A DNA stretch of 64,000 nt from Hemileia vastatrix (Eukaryota > Basidiomycota > Pucciniomycetes > Pucciniales > Zaghouaniaceae): positions 24,401,683 through 24,465,682 of the forward strand of contig JASXTE010000002.1 in NCBI GenBank assembly GCA_030280995.1. The letters run 5' to 3'. The translations under genes and the position numbers were made by a program. Under the pieces are notes generated by a model. It searched no databases. It was given only the letters and a program-made list of their open reading frames with translations, and was not told the origin of the DNA. Position 1 is the first letter of the stretch. Each line of letters starts with the position of its first letter. Shown here piece by piece: positions 12,529 through 23,608 of the stretch.

Positions 12529-13555
12529 GTATATTAATGATCAGAGATTAATCTGACACAAATATCACAATTGTCTAAAGCTGGAACCTTGAGAAAGAAG
12601 ATGGAGGAAGGGGAGTGTGAAACTAGAAAAAGTGAAAACTAAAAAAAGAAGAAAGAAAAACCACACGGAATAATGTGAAAAGGGATAAGAAGTTGAATTA
12701 ATAAATTCTTACCAGTAATGGGGGACGAATTCAAAGAAAGAGTATGGAGAGCAAAGCTAAGGAAGGAAGGAAGGAAGGAAGGATATAACCATTGTAAAAA
12801 TAGCCTAATAATAAGTATTTGAGAGGGGAAATGAAAATCAAATCAAATTGATAAAGCAATTCAAAGTTCGATTTGGGGAACAATAAAAAAATGTAAAAAG
12901 AGAATGAAAGAGAAAGTTTAATGGAAGAAAAGGGAATGAGGGGATATTAAGTGGGGTTGGTGGTAGTATTGATATAGCAGCTGAAAGTGAAAGGTGATCT
13001 TAAGGTGCAGAAGGCAAAAGAGGGATTTGGAGACTGAGCGTGCTAAAAGGCTATCAAGAGACAATGAGAAGAGAGACGTTGAAATGCTGCTTGCTTTTAC
13101 CCCAAACCAAAGAGCTTATTCTGGACTTGCATTTGGGTCTCCTCCCTGAATTTTTATGGTGTATCTTCTTTTTAGAAATTCATCGCAATAAATAAAATAA
13201 AATCAAACCTACTAATGAAGCAGCAAACTGATTTTGGTGTCGGGCCAAAGAAGATAGACAGAGATATTCAAAATTTACAGGTTCCCAAAACAATTGTCAT
13301 CCTGCAGTACAGCAGCCTTCCATAAATCTATCACAGAGCAAAAAACAAGCACCAGATGCCAGGTGTTTATTTATTTATTTTTGGTTTGAGGTAGTGACTG
13401 AGCACTGAAAGGAATCCTGTTTCTCAAGATGATCTATAAGAGCACAATGGTGTCCTTCAGGCTCAAAACTTGGGAAAGTATGCATTCTGAAACAGCTTAC
13501 AAAAATAGTAGTGGATCTTCTCTGGTATTTCTGGTCCATAAAGCCACTCAACTCC
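12529..13555. other. 5' flank of the helicase gene, simple repeats only
   Basis: No coding frame of note. It holds A- and T-runs near 12410-12450 at the Harb-3 edge, (AAGG)n at about 12762-12784, and a purine-rich stretch at 12590-13080. Upstream control elements of the helicase would lie here, but I see no motif I can name. Confidence 0.5.
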
Positions 13556-14952
13556 ATGATTAAAATATTTTTAAAAGGTGCATCTGCTCTTTCTCAGCCC
13601 CAAATCTCTACAGCTGCCTCACTTTGTAAAACTTTTAGCCATCTGTCTCAGGACCTTTTTCTACCAAGATATGTGCATCTTGATTCCCCAAGCATCCAGA
13701 CACAGTCTCAACCACATCTATTAGCTACATCTTCTCTTTCTGACCATGATTCCTTCAAACTATCTGTCTCAAAACCTTACTCTGATATTCAATCCTTCAT
13801 TGCCAATCCTCTTTACAAAGCTATCACTCAATCTCCTTTCCAACACAGTCACATGTCTTCTGTAGAAAGAGCCATTTTGTCCCTCTTACCTGATATATCA
13901 GAGCCCATCAATCCAGATCGCTTTATTGGTCCTCCAAAATCTGGCCGCATCCTCCCAGGTACCGATTTACTTGTCAAGGCGAAGATGGGAGCTGGAAAAA
14001 CTCTTTCCTTTCTTATTCCTGCCATCCAGTCTCGCTTAAGAGACTTGGAGGAGGAGAGAACCCGGTTTAGCAAGATCAAGCCAGATCATACGCTTCAACA
14101 GCTTGGCAAGCATATTCGACAGTATACTTCCAAGTCTTGTGGAGCACTTATCCTTTCCCCCACTCGAGAGTTGGCTATACAAATCGCAACTGATGCTGTT
14201 AAATTAAGCTCTCACATTGAAGGCTTTGGTGTCAGACTTTTTGTCGGTGGGTCCAGTAAAGTCATCCAGCTTCAGGAATGGGAGAAAGGCCGGCGAGATA
14301 TTACCATTGCCACTCCTAGTCGACTGGTCAACATTTTGAACTCAACTCCTTCAGTTGCCCGGATTATCTCTCAATCGAAAGTTATCATCTGGGATGAAGC
14401 TGACACATTGCTCAAAATGGGATTAAAGGATAAAATCGTCAAAATTAATAAGATTTTACTTCCTCAAAATAATCGCCAAACATTTATATTCTCTGCCGCC
14501 ATGCCCAAAGAAGTTGAGTCAATAGCTAACTTGACCATGAAGAAGCATATTAAATTTATTGACTGTATTCCTGCTGGTGAAGATGATGTCCATCAATATA
14601 TTTCTCAATATTACACAATTCTTCCTCAAGCATCGAGCCAAATTGCTTATATATTTAAGCTAATTGCTCATGAGCAATTATCAAGCAACTTGACCGGAGG
14701 AATACCAGGAAAAGTTATCGTTTTCTTGCCGACGACTAAAATGACCCAATTTTTCGGTCGAGTTATATCGGGATTGATCAACTTTCTACCATGGTCTAAA
14801 AACACCAAAGTTTATGAAATGCATGGCCACAGATCACAGCGAGAGCGGGACACTATCTCTGCTGCATTTCGAGCGAGCCGGGGGGGAATTTATCAAATCC
14901 TAGTAACTTCAGATGTTTCTACTCAAGGCTGGTGCACTTACTCTTTTCAAAT

Positions 14953-14992
<40 letters not shown>

Positions 14993-15745
14993 CCCCCCTC
15001 CCCCCCTTGCAGAGTCTTTGAATGATAGGACTTAAGTTTAAACATTTGTATGCTCTTTTATTCTTCTTCTTCATTAGGGATTGTTTACCCTGGTGTAAGT
15101 CGCGTAATTCAAGTAGGTATTCCCTCCTCAAGAGACAGCTACTTTCGTCGAGTGGGACATACCGGTCAAGCTGGCAAAACAGGTCGCGCAGATTTAGTTC
15201 TTTTGCCATTTGAAATCGGTTATGTCAAAGGAGAGATGAGCGACGTACCACTTCGATCCCTTGAAATGGGCAAATTGAATCAGGAATTGAACGAAATGAT
15301 GAGCCATATTGATGATTCTGGTGTCACACCTACTCTCCATATTCCTCCACTTGAACAAAAGCACAAAAATAACCAGAAGATCTTATCCACCACAAAAGTG
15401 GTTAGAATGGCTTTACCGTTATCGTCTCGAGTCGATTCAATGATTGCTGAGCTAAATTTTTCTCTTTTACCCTCGATCGGTGAGGAAGGTGTTCAGGAGA
15501 CATTCGAATCTATGGTCGGTTATTATGTAGGCAAAGCTCTTCAATTGAGAATTTCCAAAGAAGCAATTTTAGCAGGATTAAATGAATGGGCTTTAGCAGC
15601 TTTTGCTCTGAAAGAGTCACCGTATGTAAGTCGAGAATTTCTTACTAAATTAGGGTTCTATGGTAAGAAATCACCATTAGACAAAGGATCACCTTGGAAG
15701 ATGAGTTCTCGCAAACAAGTGAATCGGTGGGAGATGATTCGATAA
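13556..15745 (+). CDS. MSS116-like DEAD-box RNA helicase, probably mitochondrial, possibly decaying
   Basis: Two exons, 13556-14927 and 15078-15745, join in frame to 679 codons. The first ATG is at 13556; upstream in-frame codons use no ATG. The N-terminus (MIKIFLKGASALSQ, Ser- and Arg/Lys-bearing, few acids) suits a mitochondrial presequence. Motif I is AKMGAGKT (near 13978), Ia PTRELAIQ, Ib TPSRL, motif II DEAD (near 14395), motif III SAA in place of SAT. Motif V reads DVSTQG-IVY where the family has SARGVDY, and motif VI reads RRVGHTGQAG where it has HRVGRTGRAG. The tail after 15230 (YYVGKALQLR, GLNEWALAAFALKESPYVSREFLTKLGF) matches the MSS116 C-terminal extension. In the family, such proteins unwind RNA and aid group I and II intron splicing. 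Loss of the motif V and VI arginines should abolish ATPase activity, so this may be a dying paralogue. Confidence 0.8.
14928..15077 (+). other. helicase intron (GC-AG type if real) with CT microsatellite
   Basis: Reading-frame continuity between DVSTQG and IVYPGVSR needs removal of 14928-15077. The only donor in the right phase is CAAG|GCTGGT, a GC donor with poor extended consensus. The acceptor TTCTTCATTAG is good. A (CT)n run occupies about 14954-14990, followed by a C-run. The single GT nearby (14932) is in the wrong phase. Confidence 0.55.
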
Positions 15746-15873
15746 AATTTTTGATGTGCTAAAACAAGGCTTGTTAGTAATTTTGGTGGTCATTTATCTG
15801 ATTAAGCCAGTTATTTTAGTTTATTTTAATTTTTTTTTGGATAACTTTACAAGGACTGAAATAGTATAAATCA

Positions 15874-16005
15874 TATACATCTATTTGGAAAAACCTTGCT
15901 CTTTTTTTGTCCCTCATCCCCCGCCAAAAGCGGCTTAAACTCATGTTTTTGGCGGGGAGTGGAAGGCAAAAAGACAGCAAACTTTTCCCAAATAGGTGTA
16001 CTTGA
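15874..16005. repeat. foldback sequence just 3' of the helicase
   Basis: The centre is an 11-bp inverted repeat CCCCGCCAAAA / TTTTGGCGGGG (about 15919-15957), and the arms extend imperfectly outward to TCTATTTGG on the left and CCAAATAGG on the right. It starts about 130 bp after the stop codon. It could be a small foldback element or shape the 3' end of the transcript. Confidence 0.6.
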
Positions 16006-16360
16006 ACAAATGAAAGAAAATCATCATAAGTCATCCATCATATTATAAGTTTAAACATAAGTTTCATATTGAAGGAATTGCAAAAAAACGCTATATAATT
16101 CACCAGGAAAAAAAAACCTGGCACCTGCTATTGGGAAAACAATCACTCTTTCATTATACTCATCTCACCATCTTTATATGCTCTAACATAACTATCTACA
16201 TAATGTTCTACTAGTTTCTAGTACATTCTACTGCCTTCTTGATAGCTCCTCTACACCCCTGCCCTTGACCATACAAAAGGCCTATACTAACTTTAATAGA
16301 GGTAAATTTTGATTAATATTTTGTCTGCCTAATGTTTTTGTCATTATGTCAGCTATATTA
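16006..16360. other. no gene seen
   Basis: AT-rich spacer between the foldback and Harb-1. A CCTGGCACCTGC stretch near 16119 echoes 11355-11425 upstream of the helicase. No ORF. Confidence 0.4.
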
Positions 16361-16762
16361 GGGGGTATCAATGTTCAGGGATCTGCAATTAAATTAATTG
16401 TGGATAAAAATCCTTATACTTCAATTATCTCCCACAATAAATTTTGCTAATAATTGGGTTATTAGACACTTTAGGTGTCAATGTTCACCTCTTATCCCAC
16501 ATTTTTGTACTCAATTTTTCATAACCACATCTTGGACAACTTTCTGTCATAACTGCATGTTGCACAACTTTCTGCCATAACCACATCCTGGACTACTCTC
16601 TGGATATGGCTTCTACCTTGCTGCGCACTCCCATTCTCATCCCATCCTGTTCATTCTATCCACTCAGAATTTCTCCCCATTTCATCTATTTGATTCTGCT
16701 CCTATTCATCTCACTCTCTCATCTGCTTGTTTCTGCTCCTTTTCATCTTTAATTATCTTAAC

Positions 16763-18169
16763 ATGCCTCGTCATCATAGATCTTCTCAAAGGCAGCCATC
16801 ACCCAGTTGCTCTTCAAATCCCACTACTCCCTCTTTTCCTGGCTCTGCTGAGAAATCCAAAACCCTTCAACTAAAAAAAAGATGATCATCTCATTCTTAT
16901 CAACTGGCTAAAAATAAAAACTAATTATGATTCTTGTTTTGGTACTGAGAATGCAACTAAAGTAGGACGGCCCCCTGCATCAAAAGTCAATGGCTAACTT
17001 CTAATGGCAAATGAATTAATAAATAAGACTAAGGGAAGGATTGATATTTTACCAAAACAGATGTCTGAAAAATTCAAGCATTATCAAGCCAAGAACAAGA
17101 AGGCAAAGACTTTTTCATCTTCTACTAATTTTGGTATTACTGGCCTTGATATCAGAAGACGCATCAAATCCATAGACAATAAACTTGATTCTTTATGTCC
17201 TTACTTTAAAGAGATGGATTCTATTTTTGGAGAGCAAGCCAATGTTAATCCTGCAAACCTGTTGGATGGAGAAGATCCTATCTCTGAACATGATGTCAAA
17301 ACAAATCTTTTTCCTTCTTCTTCTACTCAAGCCTCCCCTCATTTAACTTCCACAAATCAAGATATCTTTTCAATAGATCCTTATGGAAATATAAACCAAC
17401 CTGATCTAACTCAAGTATGTTTTTTTTTCTTCTATCTCACCAATTATTTTTTTAATTTACTTATCTTTTCTTTTTTATAAAAAGGATGACAAACCAACCC
17501 AGGAACCACCATCATCTGAGTCTGAAGCTAGCAAAAATGATGAAGAGGACATTAATGTACCAACTACATCCAACAAAAATCAAAGGGCTTCAACTAGTCT
17601 AAATTTCCACTCCCAAAGAAGACAAAAAAGTGATACTTCATCACAAACCCCTTTTTCTTCTATTGAATAATTTTTGGAGAAATGTGATGCTGGTAAGTGA
17701 TACCATACCTCTTAATATTTCACTAAGCTTTTCTTCTACTTTATGTTAATCTTTCATATCACTCTAGAACAAGTTGAAATTGCTAAAGAGACTCTAAACT
17801 TTGAAAAGAAAAAATACAAGCTCTCTTTAAGGAGGGATGACAGAGCACATTATTTGGAAGAGAAGAAGTTTGAACTCTCTTTATGGAAGGATGATAGGAC
17901 ACAAGTCTTGGAGGAGAGGAAGTATGAACTCTCTTTACAGAAGGATGATAGGGCACAAGACTTGGAGGAGAAAAAATTTGAGTTATCTCTAAGAATTGAA
18001 AAATCAAAGAAAGAGGAGAAAACACTTGAGCATCAACACCTCATGGAACAGATGAAATATAAGCTTGATTGTGAAGAAAATTTCAAAAAAGAAAGATTTC
18101 TTGATAGAATGTGTTAAAGCTAATAAATCTGCTGAGGAAATTGAACATTTAAAGAAATTTTTTGATGAC
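16763..18169 (+). pseudogene. transposon-associated DNA-binding-type/coiled-coil protein (broken)
   Basis: Starts MPRHHRSSQRQPSPS, then needs a one-base correction in an A-run near 16880. It continues through INWLKIKTNYDSCFGTEN and KVGRPPASKVNG, a stop at about 16994, then a helical domain (RRRIKSIDNKLDSLCPYFKEMDSIFGEQANVNPA). Introns 17415-17484 (GTATGT...AAAAG) and 17693-17767 (GTAAGT...CTCTAG) join phases correctly. The last exon is a coiled coil built of an 18-residue repeat. Another stop lies at about 17668, and a frame slip occurs before the final stop at 18167. The NWL...GRPPASKVNGW layout resembles small Myb/SANT-like partners encoded by PIF/Harbinger transposons, which help the transposase bind its ends. 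That family assignment is tentative. Confidence 0.55.
17809..17990 (+). repeat. 54-bp coding tandem repeat (18 residues)
   Basis: About 3.3 units read (K/E)EKKFELSL-KDDRAQ-LE. All units stay in frame, and heptad-like L/E/K spacing predicts one long coiled coil. Confidence 0.8.
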
Positions 18170-18399
18170 TAGTTTTTTTTATCTCACACTTCAACTGTTC
18201 ATAATTAATTGTACATAAAATTTTATCTTAATTTCCTGTATTTCTTTACTCTATCCATCATTAGCTGAATTTTCATATTTTAATGTTATAAATTCTTTTT
18301 TTATTAAAATTTCCAAGAATTTTTAATGATAAATATTCTTATAGTTATAATTTTCAAGTCACATTTGAAACTTTCCCAATCCCAACCCTGCATTTGAAT

Positions 18400-18685
18400 G
18401 AACTAAGGGGCAGGTATCACCAAATTTCTTTAAAGTAAAGAATTTTGAAAGTCTTATATGAAATTTTGGCAATACTCCCCCCTGAATTTTATTGAAGTAA
18501 GGGATGGGTATCACCAAAATTTCAGGTCAAAAAAATTTTTTTTAAAGTCTGATATAAAAATTTGGAAATACCCCACCCCCACTGGTATTTTATTGAATTA
18601 AGGGATGGGTATCACCAAATTTTCAAGTCATTTTTTTTAAAAAATCTGATATGAAAATATGGCAATACCCCCCCCTGAAATTTAT
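18400..18685. repeat. about 100-bp tandem repeat, three units
   Basis: Each unit carries AAGGGATGGGTATCACCAAA, an A/T stretch, AAGTCTGATATGAAAAT and a C-run with CCCCCCCTGAA. Units start near 18408, 18495 and 18598. Non-coding, within Harb-1. Confidence 0.75.
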
Positions 18686-18708
18686 TGAATTAAAGAAATC
18701 AAGTGGAA

Positions 18709-19245
18709 AAAAAATTTAAAAATGAAAATTTCATCAACCAATTATTTTCACCAGTCTGAATCAAGTTTTCAAAATTTATATAATAGCCAGTAGAATGACC
18801 TAAGGCCAGATGCACCATAATATTAAACCAGAAAAATATGTTGATGTAACTTTAAAAAATAATTGGAAGAAAAAAATCCAAAATTAAATGAAAAAAATTA
18901 AAAATGAAAATTTCATCAACCAATTATTTTCACCAGTCCAAATCAAGCTTTTTTATTTTATATAATAGCCAGTAGAAAAATCTAAGGCCAGATGCACCAT
19001 CATTTAAAACCAGAAAACTATCTTGAAGTAACTTTAAAAAACAATTGGGAGAGACAAATCCAAATTTAAATGGAAAATGAAAATTTCATCAACAAATTAT
19101 TTTCACCAGTCCGAATCAAGTTTCCCAATTTTATATAATAGCCGGTAGAACAACCTAAGGCCAGATGCACCATCATATAAAACCAGAGAAATATCTTGAT
19201 GTAACTTTAAAAAATAATTTGAAGAGGAAATTCAAATTCAAATGC
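18709..19245. repeat. about 180-bp tandem repeat, three units
   Basis: Units start at AATGAAAATTTCATCAACCA near 18720, 18902 and 19076. Each includes TTTTCACCAGTC, TATATAATAGCC and AAGGCCAGATGCACCAT. No coding frame is preserved. An A-rich tail follows to about 19420. Confidence 0.8.
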
Positions 19246-19429
19246 AAAAAAAATTAAAAAGGATAAATAAAATTGAAAAAGAGGAAAATAAAAAGGAAAA
19301 TTGAAAATAAAAAAAAAAGATAAAAAATAAAATTTAAAAAAAAAATTTAATAAATGAGAAAAAAAAAGATAAAAAAATGGATGAAAATATTTAATGATAG
19401 AAAAAAATTTATAATGTTTTAGTTATCAT

Positions 19430-20749
19430 ACTTGACAGATCTACTAAGAACAATTTTTTAATCTAAATTTTTTTTGATTATTAATACAATTAATAAGACC
19501 TTCATTTATTTGGAATGAATAGCCAAAATGGGTAAATTCATGACAAGAAACTAAAAATGGAGGTGTTTTAGTTGTTTGATGCCGATGTTGAGAAGAATTC
19601 CATATAGCCTCAACTATTCCATTTGCACCACCAAAATCAATAATACATTTATGATCTGGAAAATAAAGGCCATGTCCCTTATATGAAGAGGGTGATGGGA
19701 TGGGAAGACCAGTCTCTGGTTAATATGAGAGAAAATTCCAAATGTTAGAAAATTCTTATCATGTTTATCTAGATGAACATTATTGAAGAATCCTATATAA
19801 GTGATGATAACATTAGAAAAAAAAAGCATAAGCATTTATTGCTTCTTCCCATTAAGCATCACACCAATTTGGTAAACCAGACTGTAAAGCAAGTTGATGG
19901 TTTTTTTGAAAATCCTGAATACATAATTTTTTAAATTGAATTGTCAAGAAAATATTAAATGATCCTAAAGAATTCCATCATTTCAGATCTTCTTCCATTT
20001 TCTCTGGTTTCAATTTTTTCAAAAAAGAATAAATTCCTGAAATATATGAAAAAATTAAAAATTACTTATAATAAAAAAATTTTTTGCACACCAAAAGAAA
20101 CTCCTTGATCATATCCTGGTTGCCAGCCAAAACCTATTATGCCACCAGAAATTAGATTTGTATTTGAGAATGGTTGTCAAACCAAAGCTATTTGATGGAG
20201 AGTAGAAATTAAATCAGAAATCTGGAAAAAAAATTTATCCTTTTTCCCATTAAATGAATGAACTTCTAAAATGAATTGAGGTTTGTATCCGTTATTGACT
20301 ACTGCAGCAATGACATCTGTACTTCCTTCTGTAAGTTTTTTGATGTTTTTGTAAAAATATTTTTTCTTAACATTTGATATTGAAGCCTTATATAATTTGA
20401 GATAATCCAAATTTCCAAAGAAAGTTTCACAAAATACTTTCTTCCTAATAAACTTTCTATTTTGATAAAATTTTGTCTTTAATTTTCTTGATTCTTTAGC
20501 TGGTTCCATTATTTTCTGTTTTTGCTTTTCTGGTAAGGAAACCTCAGATTGATTGGGAGAAGGAATAGAATTGAAGATCATTGAAGAGATAGAAGAAAGT
20601 AAAGATAAAGAAGAAGAATTTGAATATATTTGATGGTAATTCTTGGAGCTTTCATGATTTGAAGACAAGGAAGAAAGAGAGGATAAGGATGATTCAGAAG
20701 AAATTGATGATAATGAAGATGAGAAAGTTAAATTTTCCATAGCAATGTC
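19430..20749 (-). pseudogene. TET/JBP-like 2-oxoglutarate/Fe(II) oxygenase (broken), cargo of Harb-1
   Basis: Minus strand. An acceptor TTTTTTTCCAG precedes the ATG at 20740. The N-terminus is Ser-rich, then basic (KFYQNRKFIRKKVFCETFFGN). A conserved segment reads GGIIGFGWQPGYDQGVSFG (near 20110). An intron (about 20090-20043) leads to LALQSGLPNWCDA and then the core fold: GFFNNVHLDKHDKNFLTFGIF with the HxD iron motif (near 19785), GHGLYFPDHKCIIDFGGANG, and EAIWNSSQHRHQTTKT with the distal His (near 19590). Several stops (near 20180, 19998, 19860, 19830) and a frame slip near 19700 disable it. Family members oxidise 5-methylcytosine or thymine in DNA, and TET/JBP expansions linked to transposons are known from basidiomycetes. 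The assignment rests on motif order read by eye. Confidence 0.65.
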
Positions 20750-21430
20750 CTGGAAAAAAAAATAATAAAACAAAAAAGATAAAAATAAAAAAATAAAAAA
20801 TAAAAAAACATAAAAACCCCTAACAATAAAAAATTATCAGTAAAATAATTGAAAAGAAAACCTTTTTTTTTTGGTTTAAAAAAAAACACAAAACAACAAA
20901 AAAAAATTGCAAAAAAATCAGTAACAAATTTTGAAAAAATAAAAATTCAAAATAAAAACCTGAATTATGTTTGAAATACCAGGTAATATCCTTTAAAAAA
21001 ATTTCTAAAAAAAAATAAACAAAAAAAAAAAGTTAAATAATTTTCAAAAACATAAAAATCAAAATAAAATCCTGAATTGTTTTTGAAAAACCAGCTAAAG
21101 TTCTTAAAAAAAACAAAATCACCAAAAAAAAAAATTAAATAAAAAATAAAAAAAATAAAAATAAATTCAGTAAATTTAATTGCAAAAATAAAAAATAAAT
21201 TAAATTAAATTACTTACCTGCTATTGGAAATATCACTTGATGTCCTTCAATCCAATTTATAAACAAAATAAAAAAAATAGAATTCAGTAAATATCAGAAT
21301 AATTATTTGCAAAAAAAAAGACAAACAAAAAAAATTACCTGATCTATTTAGGAAACAGGGGTAAATGTCCAGAGACTAAGGGAAATAAAAAAAATTTCTG
21401 TAAAAAAAATAAAAAAGTAGAGATTAGTGT
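20750..21430. other. very A-rich stretch, no gene seen
   Basis: Long A-runs alternate with CTGAATT(G/A)TTTTTGAAA-type segments, near 20950 and 21070, that look like two diverged repeat units. It may include upstream exons or introns of the oxygenase gene, given the acceptor at 20750, but nothing can be fixed. Confidence 0.4.
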
Positions 21431-21840
21431 TTTTTTTTCTTGCTTCAAAATTCCCCCCAAACTGCTTCAAGACCCCCCAAAATCTCAAATTCCCCCTTAT
21501 AAACCCTCCTTGGATGCCTATAAAACCACCCTAAAAACCCTGTTTGGGTTTCTCAAATCCCCCCCTATAACACCTCCTATGATGCATCAAAATCCCCCCT
21601 ATAAAACCTTCTTTGGTGCCTCAAAACCCACCCCCCCTTTACCCCCTCCTTGGCCGCCTTAAACCCCCCCTTTACCCCCTCAAGCCCCCCTAAAGCCTCC
21701 CCTTTACCGTTTCATTGCCTGCCTCAAACCTGCCTCAAACCTGCCTCAAACCTGCCTCAAACCTGCCTCAAACCTGCCTCAAACCCTGCCTCAGATCCCT
21801 CCACAAACCCCCTACTCCCTACTTATCAAATCACTAACAA
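21430..21840. repeat. C-rich block with 12-bp tandem repeat
   Basis: The plus strand is strongly pyrimidine-rich with many CCCCCC runs. At 21718-21790 a 12-bp unit CTGCCTCAAACC repeats about six times. A G-rich counterpart lies at 23040-23340, so the two blocks face each other across the solo LTR. Confidence 0.75.
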
Positions 21841-21864
21841 TTCTATAAGTTAATGAAAAATTGT

Positions 21865-22942
21865 TGTGGTCTTCCAACATTGGCGGAGCCTTTTTTTGGT
21901 CTATTTGGCCTTGTTTTAATATGTCTTAAATGGAATTTTTTAATAATTGGGTGTTATTCTGGAAATATTTAGCGAATATTGGGACTACAGGGATGTGAGT
22001 ACTACCATTGGATAGCCCCGGGATTTCTCTATTTTTTATAACTTGATGACATTTTTCAGATTTTAAGTATTAAGGGGATAATTTCTCATTTTTCATTTAA
22101 AAAGATAGCTGTTTAATTTTGTTTTTTGTGTTTTATGGGCTAACCTTAAATCTTAGGGTTAAGTTCTTAGTACCGTTAGAACGAGTTTATTTTTCTCTAC
22201 ATTTTATGTCTCAATGTTGCTATAGCCTAATTAGGTGTTTTAAAGGTTTTAGTAGTCATAGTCGATTTTTCTAAGTATTTTGGGTATTTTTGGAAGTTTT
22301 TTGTGGTTTTCTGGCTTCAGGGTGGTCCGGCCGCCTCAGGAAGACCACCTGCCTTGGTGCTAGAAGGCTGGAAAGCATTTCTAGAGGGTTATTATGCAAT
22401 TGGGTGGTCAAGAATGCCAAATCGTTGGTGTGCATGGGCTCTTAGATAGTGGTCTGTGTGTACATAGTGAATAAGACAGTTTGGGGCAACTTTAATTATC
22501 ATAAAACCATCCGGAGGTGATATCCTTCTTCCTCACTCAGTTTTCACTGTTTTTTGGCCACAAATGGCTGTTTTTGCTGCAAGGTTAGTTCTTCATTTAA
22601 CTCAACTTTGGCAACTGGTTTCTCTGGTGTAGCTTTGCAACCTGCATCAAGTATTATTTCTGTTTTCTGTCCAAAAAGTGCACAGTGTTTTGGTTTTCTT
22701 GTGTGGAGATTTTTGCATTTCAGGTTTCAGGTTCTTTGGTTCTCAGTTGTCTACTATTGGCTACTGTCTTGACTTGTTAAGCAGTCAAGAAGTGTGTTGG
22801 AAGGGGTATAGTAATAGTCTCTAATTTGCTGTAGCAAATAAATCTCACCTGGTATTTCTCAAAGGGACAGGGGTTTTTCTCTCCATTTTTACTCCAACTC
22901 CCTTGGTCAAGGCCTATAGCTAGTACTATAGGATTGTCTACA
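21865..22942 (+). mobile_element. solo LTR of the Gy-D lineage
   Basis: 1078 bp starting TGTGGTCTTCC and ending GATTGTCTACA, flanked by TTGT on both sides (21861-21864 and 22943-22946). It is a diverged inverted copy of 55449-56537, the 3' LTR of Gy-D. No internal region is present, so it is what remains after recombination between two LTRs. It sits in the loop of a 17-bp inverted repeat inside Harb-1. Confidence 0.85.
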
Positions 22943-22950
22943 TTGTTAGA

Positions 22951-23340
22951 AATTTTTCATTAACTTATTGAGTCACTAACAATTCAATAAGCTAATGAAT
23001 AATTGTTAGTGATTGTTCATTATCTTATCAAATTGATAATGATTTTATAAGTAGGGAGTGGGGGAAGTGGGGGTTTGAGGAAAGCAAGAAGGGAGTAAGT
23101 GGCGGGGGCTTTGAGGACACCTAGCAAAGGAGAAAGGGGGGAAATAAGAATACCAAGAAGAGGAAAAAGGGGGGTATGGAGACAGACAAGGAGGGGGGAA
23201 AGGGGGATGATGGAGGGAGAAAAAATATAAAAAAATATAAAAAAAAACCAAGATTAGTCTAACCTTGAAACCAAAAAAAGCACTTACAGGACAAAAAAAA
23301 AGAAATAGAAAAAAAAGGACAAAAAAAAAGGACAAAAAAG
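22951..23340. repeat. palindromic and G-rich block right of the solo LTR
   Basis: 22951-22967 is the inverse of 21846-21862. CACTAACAATT (22974) and AATTGTTAGTG (23001) form a further 11-bp inverted repeat. From 23055 the plus strand is G-rich (runs of GGGGG), then A-rich to 23400. No credible ORF. Confidence 0.65.
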
Positions 23341-23608
23341 GAGAAAAAATAAAATATTAGCAAGTAAAAAAATAAAAAATAAGAAAAAAAAATGTCTTAC
23401 CTGGAGAGATGAGATGAGCAAATAGAAGAATTGAAAATATTTGTGGGATGTTTGAGGAGAGGAGGAAATGGATATGAGGGGTGAATGAACAAATGAAACA
23501 GTGAAAACATATGCAATTGCAGAAAATATGCAATTTCATGTTGAGCTGATGAAATGAAACAAATGAGGCATCCAAAAAAGAGAATTGACAGCAAATTCAA
23601 AATTGTAG

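Noticed and set aside
17783..18025. 80-codon minus-strand frame with a tandem peptide repeat
   Set aside because: It is the complement of the 54-bp coding repeat of the coiled-coil gene on the plus strand, which has splice-consistent neighbours.
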